DNA of 64,000 bases, from positions 174,476 through 238,475 of IMG/VR virus record IMGVR_UViG_3300043425_001539. One strand, written 5' to 3'. This stretch comes from a virus. The position numbers and the translations under genes were made by a program. Within the stretch, counting starts at the first letter, position 1. The number at the start of each line of letters is the position of its first letter. Positions 1 to 8,156 of this stretch are shown here, piece after piece. The notes beneath the pieces are model-generated. The model was not told where the DNA came from and ran no database searches. It was given only the letters and a program-made list of their open reading frames with translations.

Positions 1-67
1 TAAATAATAAAATATGCCTCCCACTGTAATCTATCAAAGAATAATTTCATATATTTTTATATTTTTA

Positions 68-616
68 TTACCACAATCCATCAGAACTTTTAATATCCTT
101 GACTTTAGACAAATCCCAATCAAAATCTGAATGAACTTTAGATTTACTAAATATGCCTTTCATATATCTGACATTTCTAATATCCCAATTTCTTAGATTA
201 CCATCAAAAGGAGTATCATAAAACATAGATGCCATGTTGGTTACTTTACTAACATTCCACCCGCTAACGTCACCCTTAAAAGGTGTCCCTTCAAACATAC
301 CTTCCATGTTGGTTACATTGCTAACGTCCCATTCGCTAATGTCACCTTTAAAATCTGACCCATAAAACATGTAGGACATATTTTTTACATTACTAACATT
401 CCATTCGCTAATGTTGCCATTAAAAGGCATTTCTGCAAATAAGAATGACATGTCTTTAATTCGCGAAACATCAACATGACTTAAATCTGCATTAGGCCCA
501 AATTTAGCTATTTCATTTTCAATTATCGACTCTAAAGATTTCCGATCTATTGCATAAATAACTTTGTTTTGAGCAGCTTCGTTAAGAAACTGATCGAAAG
601 ATTTTAAATTTTTCAT
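68..616 (-). CDS. DUF285/BspA-like repeat protein 1 with capsid-targeting-like N-terminus
   Basis: The 182-residue protein starts MKNLKSFDQFLNEAA, resembling the T4 capsid-targeting sequence, with a possible protease cut after FLNE. From about residue 60 it has ~25-residue units of the form FNGNISEWNVSNVKNMSYMF, the DUF285 (BspA-like) repeat, predicted to fold as an elongated solenoid. It carries about four units, the fewest of the five paralogs here. It lies 4 bp from the next paralog, so the two are probably cotranscribed. Role unknown; packaging in the head is inferred from the N-terminus only. Confidence 0.85.
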   Translation of the reverse strand: MKNLKSFDQFLNEAAQNKVIYAIDRKSLESIIENEIAKFGPNADLSHVDVSRIKDMSFLFAEMPFNGNISEWNVSNVKNMSYMFYGSDFKGDISEWDVSNVTNMEGMFEGTPFKGDVSGWNVSKVTNMASMFYDTPFDGNLRNWDIRNVRYMKGIFSKSKVHSDFDWDLSKVKDIKSSDGLW

Positions 617-620
617 TTTT

Positions 621-1397
621 TTAAATTTTTATATGTTTCAGACCATACATTCTATCTACATTATCAGCCTTTGATAAATTCCATTGACTAATATCGCCTT
701 TAAACTTAGAGTCTAAGAACATTATAAATACATCTCTGACATTGCTAACGTCCCATTTGCTAATGTCGCCGTTAAATCGAGATTCTGCAAACATGTGCGT
801 CATATCTCTAACTTTGCTAACATTCCACTTGCTGATGTCACCGTTAAAAGTTGTCTTTTGAAACATGTGCGACATATCAATAACTTTGCTGACATCCCAC
901 TTGCTGATGTCGCCATTAAATTTAGACCCTTCAAACAATGATGACATCATTTCAACATTACTTACATCCCATTGACTAATGTCGCCGTTAAATTTAGAAT
1001 ATGCAAACATATCAGACATATCACGTACATTGCTTACATCCCACTTGCTAACATCGCCGTTAAACGAAGAATGACGAAACATTCCCCACACAGTGCGAGC
1101 ATTACTAACATTCCACTTGCTAACATCGCCGTTAAATTTTGAGAATGCAAATGTATCATTAAAATTAGTAACATTGCTTACATCCCACTTGCTAACGTCG
1201 CCGTTAAATTTTGTACCTGAAAAAGCGGCGCTTATATCGGTTAGACCTGAAACATCAATGTGATTTAAGTCAGCATTTGGTCCTAGCAATTGAATTTCTT
1301 TTAAAATAATTGGTTTTAATTCTTTTGCGTTCTTTGGGACAATAATTTCGCGTTCTGCTTCATTAAGAAACTGATCAAATGTTTTTAAATTTTTCAT
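621..1397 (-). CDS. DUF285/BspA-like repeat protein 2 with capsid-targeting-like N-terminus
   Basis: 258 residues. The N-terminus MKNLKTFDQFLNEAE is followed by a short helical linker, the shared phrase LGPNADLNHIDVSGLTD, and about seven 25-residue repeats with FNGDVSKWDVSNV cores and conserved MF and W positions. The units are nearly identical at DNA level (gctaacgtcgccgttaaatt recurs), so unit number could change by recombination. A possible late promoter (AATATATA, 1416-1423) lies just upstream. Confidence 0.87.
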   Translation of the reverse strand: MKNLKTFDQFLNEAEREIIVPKNAKELKPIILKEIQLLGPNADLNHIDVSGLTDISAAFSGTKFNGDVSKWDVSNVTNFNDTFAFSKFNGDVSKWNVSNARTVWGMFRHSSFNGDVSKWDVSNVRDMSDMFAYSKFNGDISQWDVSNVEMMSSLFEGSKFNGDISKWDVSKVIDMSHMFQKTTFNGDISKWNVSKVRDMTHMFAESRFNGDISKWDVSNVRDVFIMFLDSKFKGDISQWNLSKADNVDRMYGLKHIKI

Positions 1398-1422
1398 TTA
1401 CTATGTTTTTTTTTATATATAT

Positions 1423-2262
1423 TTAGTTAAACAAATCTTCTTTAGACGTTACGTCTCGCAGATTTGTCAAATTCCACATATGAACACTTCTTTTAAATTT
1501 AGATCCTTGGAAGATACTTTCAATGTATTGCACTTGTCTTACGTCCCACTTACTAATGTCTTGATTAAATGATGAGCCATTAAACATAAAACTCATATTT
1601 TCTACATTGCTAACGTTCCATTTGCCGATGTTTTGATTAAATCGAGAGTCAGCAAACATCCATTGCATATCGGTAACATTTAATACATTCCAATTGCCGA
1701 TGTCTTGATTAAATTTCGATAACCTAAACATATATGACATATCAGTTACTCGTCTTACGTTCCACTTGCTGATGTCACCGTTAAATTGTGATTCCGTAAA
1801 CATTCCACGCATCAGCTCTACATTACTCACGTTCCAACCACTGATATCTCCTTTAAATTTGGAATCTTTGAACATATTAGACATATCAATGACATTACCA
1901 ACATCCCATTTGCTGATATCTTTATTGAACTCTGATCCTTCAAACATACCTGACATATCTTTTACTTTGCCAACATTCCACTTGCTGATGTCACTATTAA
2001 AATGAGAATACAAAAACATATTTTTCATAGAAGTAACATTGCTAACATCCCACTTGCTGATATTGCCTTTAAATTGTGACCCTTCAAACAAGGATACCAT
2101 GTTGGTAACTTGCGAAACGTCAATATGATTCAGATCTGCTTTAGGTCCAAGTCTAGCAATTTCGCTTTCTACTATATCCTTTAAAGTTTGTCGATCTTTA
2201 GCAATAATAGTTTCTTGTGTAGCTTCATTAAGAAAATGTTCAAAAGTTTTTAAATTTTTCAT
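1423..2262 (-). CDS. DUF285/BspA-like repeat protein 3 with capsid-targeting-like N-terminus
   Basis: At 279 residues this is the longest of the five paralogs. It starts MKNLKTFEHFLNEATQ, then GPKADLNHIDVSQVTNM, then about eight repeats of the type FNGDISKWNVRRVTDMSYMF. Some units have FNQDIGNWNV instead of FNGDISKW, so two repeat subtypes are mixed within one protein. No signal peptide or membrane segment is visible, so secretion like bacterial BspA proteins is not suggested. Confidence 0.87.
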   Translation of the reverse strand: MKNLKTFEHFLNEATQETIIAKDRQTLKDIVESEIARLGPKADLNHIDVSQVTNMVSLFEGSQFKGNISKWDVSNVTSMKNMFLYSHFNSDISKWNVGKVKDMSGMFEGSEFNKDISKWDVGNVIDMSNMFKDSKFKGDISGWNVSNVELMRGMFTESQFNGDISKWNVRRVTDMSYMFRLSKFNQDIGNWNVLNVTDMQWMFADSRFNQNIGKWNVSNVENMSFMFNGSSFNQDISKWDVRQVQYIESIFQGSKFKRSVHMWNLTNLRDVTSKEDLFN

Positions 2263-2295
2263 TTACTATGTTTTTATTAATTTTAATATTGCACA

Positions 2296-2967
2296 TTATT
2301 TTTTTGCATATGAAGAGATTTTCCAATTTGAAGTATCCCCCTTGAAAGCTGAGTTATTAAACATGTCGGTCATATCCTCAACCTTACTAACATTCCACTT
2401 GCTGATATCTTGATTAAATTCTGAAGATTGAAACATTCCAGCCATATCATAAACATTACCTACATTCCATTTGCTGATGTCTTTGTTAAATCTTGAGTCT
2501 TGAAACATCCAAGACATATCAGTAACATTACTAACATTCCACTTGCTGATATCTTGATTAAATTCTGAATAAGCAAACATACCAGTCATAACTTTTACGT
2601 TGCTTACATTCCACCTGCTGATATCTTGATTAAATTCTGATGATGCAAACATATAGGCCATTAATCGAACATTCCGAACATTCCATCCTGAAATGTTACC
2701 ATTAAAGACTGACTCCTGAAACATATAGGACATGTTTTCAACTTGACTAACATCCCATTTACTTATGTTGCCGTTAAAATCTGAATTTTTAAACAACCCC
2801 GACATATCTTTAACTTTTGATACATCAATATGATTTAAATCCGCCGTAGAACCTTGTGTTTTGATTGCATCTTCAATTAGCTTTATTAAATCTGCTTTAT
2901 CTTTAGCAATAATTGTTGTGCCTGCTGCTTCATTAAGAAACTGCTCAAAGGTTTTAAAATTTTTCAT
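2296..2967 (-). CDS. DUF285/BspA-like repeat protein 4 with capsid-targeting-like N-terminus
   Basis: 223 residues starting MKNFKTFEQFLNEAAG. After the phrase STADLNHIDVSKVKDMSGLF it carries about six 25-residue repeats, mostly of the FNQDISKWNVSNV subtype. It ends with a short polar tail (NWKISSYAKK). It is first in transcription order of the four-gene array that runs down to position 68, and ~110 bp of AT-rich sequence separates it from the next upstream gene. Confidence 0.87.
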   Translation of the reverse strand: MKNFKTFEQFLNEAAGTTIIAKDKADLIKLIEDAIKTQGSTADLNHIDVSKVKDMSGLFKNSDFNGNISKWDVSQVENMSYMFQESVFNGNISGWNVRNVRLMAYMFASSEFNQDISRWNVSNVKVMTGMFAYSEFNQDISKWNVSNVTDMSWMFQDSRFNKDISKWNVGNVYDMAGMFQSSEFNQDISKWNVSKVEDMTDMFNNSAFKGDTSNWKISSYAKK

Positions 2968-3079
2968 TTACTTTGTTTTTTTATACTTCAATTCGGGTAT
3001 TTACAAATATTATATACTACTTTTTCCAAAAGTTCTTAAAATATAAATATTATTTTTACCGATAGTTTTATTTTTTAAA

Positions 3080-3376
3080 TTAATTTGAAGATTCTTCTGT
3101 CTCTTCAACAACTTGTTTTTTTTCTTTTTGGATTTGATTCACAATGTATCCCGCAACCGCAAATTCAGCCCCTGCCCATAGCACTGCATCAGATGCTGTT
3201 AATTTTTCTACATTTTCATAAAAAAACCAAACCATTCCTGATTGGCCAATTATAAATGCAATACTTGATTCTATTCTTTTTTTGGAAAAAAAGGATTCTT
3301 TTGATGTGTATATAAATCCTATTTCTTGTATAAACCATTTGATATTAGTCCAACCAAAAAACCATTTTTTGTTCAT
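3080..3376 (-). CDS. Small membrane protein with two predicted transmembrane segments
   Basis: 98 residues. A basic aromatic N-terminus (MNKKWFFGWTNIKWF) is followed by two hydrophobic stretches at about residues 37-53 and 62-82, then a charged tail (QKEKKQVVEETEESSN). The topology fits a small phage membrane protein; a holin role is possible but not shown. A GATATATA box (3405-3412) 29 bp upstream of the start suggests late expression. Confidence 0.7.
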   Translation of the reverse strand: MNKKWFFGWTNIKWFIQEIGFIYTSKESFFSKKRIESSIAFIIGQSGMVWFFYENVEKLTASDAVLWAGAEFAVAGYIVNQIQKEKKQVVEETEESSN

Positions 3377-3404
3377 TTTACATAGGCATATTTTTTAATT
3401 ACTT

Positions 3405-3412
3405 TATATATC
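3405..3412 (-). promoter_or_regulatory. Candidate late promoter box (GATATATA)
   Basis: GATATATA on the minus strand, 29 nt upstream of the membrane-protein start at 3376. The same octamer or AATATATA recurs 25-29 nt upstream of several late-type genes. It resembles the T4 late box TATAAATA in composition and position. Confidence 0.45.
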
Positions 3413-3438
3413 CATAAATGTATAATGAACAAAGCATA

Positions 3439-3720
3439 TTATGATTGATACACTTCTTTGTAAATTTCGGCTAATTTAGTATAATCAGCAACTCCATATA
3501 TACGAGTGGCAACGTCGCCGTTTTTAATAAAAACTGTATGTGGAACGCTTTTAATGTTATATTTACGCGCCAGCTCAAAATTTGCATCTTCATCAATATC
3601 CAAATCTTGAATCTCTACAGTATTTTGGTATTCTTCAGAAAATTTTTGAAATGAAGGTGCCATTGCTTTACAAGGTCCGCACCAGCTGGCAGAAAATTTA
3701 ATAATCTTATTCATATTCAT
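3439..3720 (-). CDS. Thioredoxin
   Basis: The 93-residue protein is a minimal thioredoxin fold: active site SWCGPCKAM (Cys14, Cys17) near the N-terminus and the cis-Pro loop SVPHTVFI. It is a thiol-disulfide oxidoreductase, probably cytoplasmic since no signal peptide is seen. Phage thioredoxins or glutaredoxins commonly serve ribonucleotide reduction or redox control; no reductase gene is present here to link it to. Its start overlaps the upstream gene (3707-3916) by 14 bp, which implies translational coupling. Confidence 0.93.
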   Translation of the reverse strand: MNMNKIIKFSASWCGPCKAMAPSFQKFSEEYQNTVEIQDLDIDEDANFELARKYNIKSVPHTVFIKNGDVATRIYGVADYTKLAEIYKEVYQS

Positions 3721-3916
3721 TCTTTAAATTTATATAAATCTTAACTTTTTCGTTTTCTTTTGCCGTCATAAACTCGTTATAAATCATTAATGAAAACTCA
3801 TCTTTAAAAATTAATGAATCCGGGTTGACTATGTAATTTTTAAAAAAATTATACTCGCTGTTCTTTGCGCATTGAATAATTTTCTCAGTATCTAAAATTC
3901 TTTTATTAAATCCCAT
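3707..3916 (-). CDS. Hypothetical protein overlapping thioredoxin
   Basis: 69 residues with Lys/Asn/Phe-rich composition and no recognised domain (MGFNKRILDTEKIIQCAKN...). The gene ends 14 bp inside the thioredoxin gene, so the two form one transcription unit. Function unknown. Confidence 0.6.
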   Translation of the reverse strand: MGFNKRILDTEKIIQCAKNSEYNFFKNYIVNPDSLIFKDEFSLMIYNEFMTAKENEKVKIYINLKNEYE

Positions 3917-3923
3917 AATCTTG

Positions 3924-4016
3924 TTAGTTAAAAATCTGTTTGTGTGCTTTGTAGACGTTTATCCCAAAAAAAGTTAGCATTCTGTATTTCATAATATATA
4001 GCTTTATTTTAGGCAT
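3924..4016 (-). CDS. Possible 30-residue basic peptide
   Basis: A short ORF (MPKIKLYIMKYRMLTFFGIN...) fills the gap between a GATATATA box at 4062-4069 and the gene starting at 3916. It is basic with a hydrophobic centre. Its position makes a real small gene possible, but nothing else supports it. Confidence 0.25.
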   Translation of the reverse strand: MPKIKLYIMKYRMLTFFGINVYKAHKQIFN

Positions 4017-4072
4017 TAATCTCTGATATACACCAATCCTCAAACAGATTTTTAATTTGTTTATATATCATA

Positions 4073-4342
4073 CTATTCTTGATTCAATTCTTTCATTCCA
4101 CGGTGAATATCCTTGATAGTGTAAATACCTTGTGGACTATTGTCAACAGGATAGACTTTTGTTTTTGGCGGCAAAAATTTTGCGATTGGTGATTTCCAAT
4201 AAAAATTTTTATAGCCTCGGAAAGCAACCTCAACTATTTCCACATCATCATCGTCCAAAATATCTGAAATGTCCGTATCTTCATCAATTTTAATATCTAA
4301 CAATGAATTATCTTTAATAATAACTGCGAATAGTGTACTCAT
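4073..4342 (-). CDS. Hypothetical acidic protein
   Basis: 89 residues. The N-terminal half is strongly acidic (DEDTDISDILDDDDVEIVEV) and the C-terminal half carries aromatic and basic residues (RGYKNFYWKSPIAKF). No domain recognised. It is separated by 22 bp from the upstream gene at 4365, so probably cotranscribed. Confidence 0.6.
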   Translation of the reverse strand: MSTLFAVIIKDNSLLDIKIDEDTDISDILDDDDVEIVEVAFRGYKNFYWKSPIAKFLPPKTKVYPVDNSPQGIYTIKDIHRGMKELNQE

Positions 4343-4364
4343 ATTTATGTTTTTTAAATGTTAA

Positions 4365-5036
4365 TTAATGTTTTTTAACCGCATCTTTAACTCTGTTAAT
4401 TAAGCTAGAAATTTCTTCGACATTATCCACCGACCAAGCTTCTGTTTTTAGGATAACAAAACCTCCATCAGTACGGTCAAGACCTAAGTCTGAAACAACT
4501 TCTATGGTTAAAGTTTGATCTTCTCCATTAACGCAGTCGCCTTCCTGCCAAAATTCAAATTTTGCTGACATAAGTACTGCTTCTTGTGAATCTAAATCTT
4601 TTTTATTTTCTAAAGTATTATCCATAATTTCTTCAGGTTTCTTTTTCATAATTAAACTATTCTGCCAGCTGCTTGTATCAAATCCTTCACCTAAATAAAT
4701 AAAATGCTTGTCTTTTGATGACCAGTGTCCACACTGAGACTTTGATCTTATTAAAACAGGTTCATTTGCATAAGCAAAAGCTAATCCGTTTTCATTAACC
4801 GCAACATAATTGTATTGGTCAGGTATGTCTTTTTCGGATAGCTGTTTAATCTTTCTTATGACAGAATGTTCCCAATTACTAGAGTCAAAGCCATAATCAA
4901 TAAATTCCATTCCTTCTCCATACCAAATATCTGAAAAATGTCGTGGCACATCTTTAAATCCTTTAGCAAGACCGTCAGGATCAACAGCAGCCCATTCACA
5001 ATTTTCAGGTATGTCCTGTTGTGATAATTTTTTCAT
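4365..5036 (-). CDS. Protein with two tandem AVDxxGxAxAY repeats
   Basis: 223 residues with a duplicated module: KLSQQDIPENCEWAAVDPDG (residues ~2-21) and QLSEKDIPDQYNYVAVNENG (~67-86), each followed by an aromatic segment ending in a WxxSxI motif. The same module occurs once in the proteins at 35450, 55615 and 57300. The C-terminal ~90 residues are unrelated and mixed alpha/beta. The module looks like a small beta domain of unknown function; the family is expanded in this phage. Confidence 0.7.
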   Translation of the reverse strand: MKKLSQQDIPENCEWAAVDPDGLAKGFKDVPRHFSDIWYGEGMEFIDYGFDSSNWEHSVIRKIKQLSEKDIPDQYNYVAVNENGLAFAYANEPVLIRSKSQCGHWSSKDKHFIYLGEGFDTSSWQNSLIMKKKPEEIMDNTLENKKDLDSQEAVLMSAKFEFWQEGDCVNGEDQTLTIEVVSDLGLDRTDGGFVILKTEAWSVDNVEEISSLINRVKDAVKKH

Positions 5037-5056
5037 ATAAATAATTATTTAATTTG

Positions 5057-5350
5057 TTAAAGATCCCAACTCAAGATTAAAGTGTGTACAATTTCACCTT
5101 TATTGTTGCGCTCTTCTTTTTCATTTACCGTTATTCCATTATCTTTCAACTTTTGTATCAAAGAATTTTGAAAGCGCTTTTTGTCTGTGATCTGCAAAGA
5201 AGATGCATTCTTTTTAACAGCACTTAAACACAATTCAGCAATCTTTTCATAATTGATATTATTAAAAGATGGATTAGTGCCTTCTTCATTTTGCTTTTTA
5301 ACAAGTTCAGTGCGCGCTTCTTTTAGTTGTTCAAACAGAGTTTTTTCCAT
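5057..5350 (-). CDS. Hypothetical protein
   Basis: 97 residues: a charged helical N-terminal half (LFEQLKEARTELVKKQNEEG) and a C-terminal part that looks like a helix followed by a two-strand hairpin (NGITVNEKEERNNKGEIVHTLILSWDL). It is 3 bp from the upstream gene at 5354. No function assigned. Confidence 0.6.
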   Translation of the reverse strand: MEKTLFEQLKEARTELVKKQNEEGTNPSFNNINYEKIAELCLSAVKKNASSLQITDKKRFQNSLIQKLKDNGITVNEKEERNNKGEIVHTLILSWDL

Positions 5351-5353
5351 AAT

Positions 5354-5707
5354 TTATATTTTGTTATTTTTTATAAAATCTTCTAGAATTTCATTTATGC
5401 AAGTACCGCCATCATAATAAACAGCAGTATAAGAAATGCTGCCATCTGCATTGGTGTGAAATACTTGTATGTCTTCATATGCAGCTTTAGAGATTTCTTT
5501 CTCAATCATCCAAATGGTATTATCTGAAAAATTAAAAATATAGTCTTCAAAATCTTCACACTCACTTGAATAATAATCATAATAAGTCACACCAGGAGGC
5601 AACCCTTCAGTTAACGGTCCAATCTGTTCTTTGCACCATTCTTCGATTGTCTTACCTTGTAAATTAATTTGTTTTAATTTTCCAATGTCTAATCTAGTTT
5701 CACTCAT
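5354..5707 (-). CDS. Hypothetical protein rich in Tyr, Asp and Glu
   Basis: 117 residues, acidic, with a YYDYYSSECEDFEDYIFNF cluster. It is likely a small soluble cytoplasmic protein. It starts the run of closely spaced genes that continues to 4073. A terminator hairpin at 5765-5796 separates it from the upstream internal-protein genes. Confidence 0.6.
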   Translation of the reverse strand: MSETRLDIGKLKQINLQGKTIEEWCKEQIGPLTEGLPPGVTYYDYYSSECEDFEDYIFNFSDNTIWMIEKEISKAAYEDIQVFHTNADGSISYTAVYYDGGTCINEILEDFIKNNKI

Positions 5708-5764
5708 ATTATTTAAAATTATAAATTCTTCATTGTTTTGTCGATTAATTTTTTACTTATTAAA

Positions 5765-5796
5765 TAAAAAAATCTTGAATTTTACAACTCAAGATT
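5765..5796 (-). terminator. Rho-independent terminator after the 5847-7840 gene block
   Basis: On the minus strand the stem AATCTTGA/TCAAGATT with a 10-nt loop is followed directly by six or more T residues. It lies about 50 bp after the stop of the 5847-6218 gene. Confidence 0.75.
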
Positions 5797-5846
5797 ATTT
5801 AACTCCTTATTAAGGATATTTGGTATTTTAGGGGTAGGCGTGTTTT

Positions 5847-6218
5847 TTAGTCTTGAGTAAAATCTTCAATCTTGTCATTGAAAGAAGATTGTTGATATGA
5901 AGATAAATTCTTAATTTCATCGCGTTTTCTTGGAGTTAACTCAATTACAGTGTACCCCATTCGGTAATACTTCTTTTCTGCTGCTGTCAAATTTTTATTA
6001 CGGCGTTTTGCAACTTCTTTTAAAGCTTCTTTGTCATTACCTGTTTCCATAACATCGCCCCAAGTTCCTTTAACAAAAATTGGGTATGTTCTTTTAGTGC
6101 CAATTGAACCTCCGTAATAAACCAAAGCAAATTGGTCAGATAAATTTACTTCATTACCTTCGTTGAGAAATTCTTCCGATTCGTTGATAAAATTATCAAA
6201 GTTTTGAATATGTTTCAT
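5847..6218 (-). CDS. Putative internal protein with capsid-targeting-like N-terminus
   Basis: 123 residues, starting MKHIQNFDNFINESEEFLNEG. The first 13 residues are identical to the next gene upstream (6231-6845), although the bodies differ, which suggests an exchangeable leader. Two LxE/IxE-type sites (FINE, FLNE) could both be protease cuts. The body (ALVYYGGSIGTKRTYPIFVKGTW...) has no recognised domain and is basic toward the C-terminus. Confidence 0.75.
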   Translation of the reverse strand: MKHIQNFDNFINESEEFLNEGNEVNLSDQFALVYYGGSIGTKRTYPIFVKGTWGDVMETGNDKEALKEVAKRRNKNLTAAEKKYYRMGYTVIELTPRKRDEIKNLSSYQQSSFNDKIEDFTQD

Positions 6219-6230
6219 ATTTGTGTTTTT

Positions 6231-6845
6231 TTATCCTACAATTGAAAAACTTAATTGATTTTCAGAAACTACCAAATTATAAACTTTATTAAATAGAGTC
6301 TCAACCTCACGTTTAATATCTGATTCAAGCTGTGCCCTACTTTTTTGTGCAAAGTATTGTTTTAGAGATGCTTGTTTAAAAATATTTGCAGTACTCCGGT
6401 AATTGCGTGCGCTTCCTACAAATGAAACATTGACAGTTCTAGTTTTTGCCGAAGGTATATTACTGATTTGCATGTCTTTTCCCAACTTAGATTTCACCAA
6501 ATCATTGTTTGCATTTTGCATCACTGCATCAACAAATAGTTTCAATCCAGCTAAAAAATCGCCCATTTCGTTTGCATTAAAATACGGTCCGCTACCTTGA
6601 GAAACAATTGTGTATTTATCTCCCCAACCGCTTTCTGCTATGTCACTTGTTACTGCATCATACCTACCTGTGCTTATTTTGCTTGGAACGGCCATAACAG
6701 GTACTTTGCCTCCAGCATATTGGATGGTAGCAGAATACCTTAAATCGCCGTATTCACCTACTCTCCATTGTGGCTTTCCTCCTGTCAAAGAAGCCTCGTT
6801 AAGATTTTCATTGATAAAATTATCAAAATTTTGAATGTGTTTCAT
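6231..6845 (-). CDS. Putative internal protein with capsid-targeting-like N-terminus
   Basis: 204 residues starting MKHIQNFDNFINENLNEASL, with cleavage-like FINE and NLNE sites. The rest is mixed alpha/beta with several basic clusters and no recognised domain. It lies between another leader-bearing gene and a DUF285 paralog. Function unknown; virion location inferred from the leader. Confidence 0.75.
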   Translation of the reverse strand: MKHIQNFDNFINENLNEASLTGGKPQWRVGEYGDLRYSATIQYAGGKVPVMAVPSKISTGRYDAVTSDIAESGWGDKYTIVSQGSGPYFNANEMGDFLAGLKLFVDAVMQNANNDLVKSKLGKDMQISNIPSAKTRTVNVSFVGSARNYRSTANIFKQASLKQYFAQKSRAQLESDIKREVETLFNKVYNLVVSENQLSFSIVG

Positions 6846-6859
6846 ACTTGTGTTTTTTT

Positions 6860-7474
6860 TTAATTATAAATTTTTGATTTATCAACAACTGTTGAAATTT
6901 GCCAATCCGATATATCTCCATTAAACTTTGAGTTCTTAAATATACCATTCATAGTCAAAACTCTTCCAACATCCCACTTGCTAACATCGCCATTAAACTT
7001 TGAATCCGCAAACAGCAATCTCATATCTTCAACATTTTTAGTATTCCATTTACTAACATCGCCATTAAACTCAGATCCTTCAAACATACTCTGCATATTT
7101 GCAACATTGCTTACATCCCATTTGCTAATGTCGCCATTAAACTTGGATCCTTCAAACATGCTTTTCATATTAGCAACATTGCCTACATTCCACTTGCTAA
7201 TGTCACCATTAAATTTCGAGAATGCAAACATGCCTTTCATATTGGCTACCTTTCCCACATTCCACTTGCTAATGTCACCATTAAAAGGTGAGTACATAAA
7301 CAAGTCAGACATATCAGTTATTTTGGATACATCTATGTGATTCAAATCAGCATTTGGTCCTTGCTCTGCTATTTCGGTTTTAACCAATTTTAAAAGCTCG
7401 GTTCGATTTGCAGGAACAACAGTTTCTTGTGTTGCTTCATTTATAAACTGTTCAAATGTTTTAACTGTTTTCAT
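6860..7474 (-). CDS. DUF285/BspA-like repeat protein 5 with capsid-targeting-like N-terminus
   Basis: 204 residues starting MKTVKTFEQFINEATQ, followed by GPNADLNHIDVSKITDM and about five FNGDISKWNVGNVANMKSMF repeats. It is the only DUF285 paralog outside the 68-2967 array, lying 3.9 kb away among other leader-bearing genes. Its repeats contain VGNV and NTKNV variants not seen in paralog 1. Confidence 0.87.
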   Translation of the reverse strand: MKTVKTFEQFINEATQETVVPANRTELLKLVKTEIAEQGPNADLNHIDVSKITDMSDLFMYSPFNGDISKWNVGKVANMKGMFAFSKFNGDISKWNVGNVANMKSMFEGSKFNGDISKWDVSNVANMQSMFEGSEFNGDVSKWNTKNVEDMRLLFADSKFNGDVSKWDVGRVLTMNGIFKNSKFNGDISDWQISTVVDKSKIYN

Positions 7475-7477
7475 TGG

Positions 7478-7840
7478 TTATTTATATTTTAAATTTGAAA
7501 TTTCGTCAATTAAACCTCCTAAGTTATAGTCGCTTTGTCTTGAACCGCTAAAAAAATGATCTTGAATTTTTTTATTAGTCGCGGAAGAATATATGTTTTT
7601 GTCCCAATCAATTCGGTCTATTGTCATATAATATCCCACATCTTCACCGCTGCTAAATCCTTTTGCTGTATATTTTTTATTTGAATTAGGCCTATCATCT
7701 GTGATAGCATAAGTTACTTTCAAGTCAAGATTAAGTGGAACAGAAATACCATCAATTGTGTAATTATCCAATTTAATATTTATGGTATTTAATTCTTCAC
7801 TTTCATTTAAAAAAGTTTCAAACGTTTTAATTTTTTTCAT
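7478..7840 (-). CDS. Putative internal protein with capsid-targeting-like N-terminus
   Basis: 120 residues starting MKKIKTFETFLNESEE, then a beta-rich body (NIKLDNYTIDGISVPLNLDLKVTY...) without a recognised domain. A TATAAATA sequence, identical to the T4 late promoter box, lies 32 nt upstream (7872-7879), so late expression of this gene and the genes below it is likely. Confidence 0.75.
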   Translation of the reverse strand: MKKIKTFETFLNESEELNTINIKLDNYTIDGISVPLNLDLKVTYAITDDRPNSNKKYTAKGFSSGEDVGYYMTIDRIDWDKNIYSSATNKKIQDHFFSGSRQSDYNLGGLIDEISNLKYK

Positions 7841-7871
7841 GTCTTTTTTATTTTTCTTTTAAACCTTGCAG

Positions 7872-7879
7872 TATTTATA
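7872..7879 (-). promoter_or_regulatory. Candidate late promoter box (TATAAATA)
   Basis: The minus strand reads TATAAATA 32 nt upstream of the start at 7840. This is the exact T4 late promoter octamer; other late genes here have the variant GATATATA or AATATATA. Confidence 0.4.
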
Positions 7880-7914
7880 TTCAAATTCTGCAAATAGTTT
7901 TAATAATTGCAATT

Positions 7915-8154
7915 TTATTTTTGTAAAGTTAGCACTTTAACAACATTCATTTGCGCATTTAATACTTCGCCAATTGCGTGTTGGTAAAAGTCAAACGGCT
8001 GTCTTTCTTGATCTTTTGCATTATTTCTTGCTTCATTTAACAGATCAATAAGTTCAGCACAAAGTTGCTTTGCTCTTGCCACTTTGTCATCACCTGATGG
8101 ATTAAAATTTATGCCAACTATGTTTTGTCCTAATGTTTTTTCTTTGTTTTCCAT
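7915..8154 (-). CDS. Acb2/Tad1-type hairpin-domain protein (possible cyclic-nucleotide sponge)
   Basis: 79 residues. The pattern INFNPSGDDKVARAKQLCAE, then LIDLLNEARNN and a second helix AIGEVLNAQMNVVKVLTLQK, matches my recollection of the phage family now named the Acb2/Tad1 hairpin domain. Characterised members oligomerise and bind CBASS or Thoeris signal molecules. The NPSGxxxVxxxK start and the AxxxxxxAQMxxVKxLT end are the diagnostic parts. The assignment is from memory without a search. Placement beside late structural genes would fit early delivery or late accumulation. Confidence 0.6.
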   Translation of the reverse strand: MENKEKTLGQNIVGINFNPSGDDKVARAKQLCAELIDLLNEARNNAKDQERQPFDFYQHAIGEVLNAQMNVVKVLTLQK

Positions 8155-8156
8155 GT

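Noticed and set aside
1766-2005. Plus-strand ORFs opposite the DUF285 genes (also 6978-7340)
   Set aside because: They mirror the 25-residue repeat on the other strand and have no leader or promoter.
68-2967. CRISPR array
   Set aside because: The regularly spaced DNA repeats are coding units of 75 bp with no non-repeating spacers.
3439-3720. Thioredoxin as another packaged protein
   Set aside because: Its N-terminus (MNMNKIIKFSASWCGPCK) goes straight into the active site, leaving no room for a removable leader.
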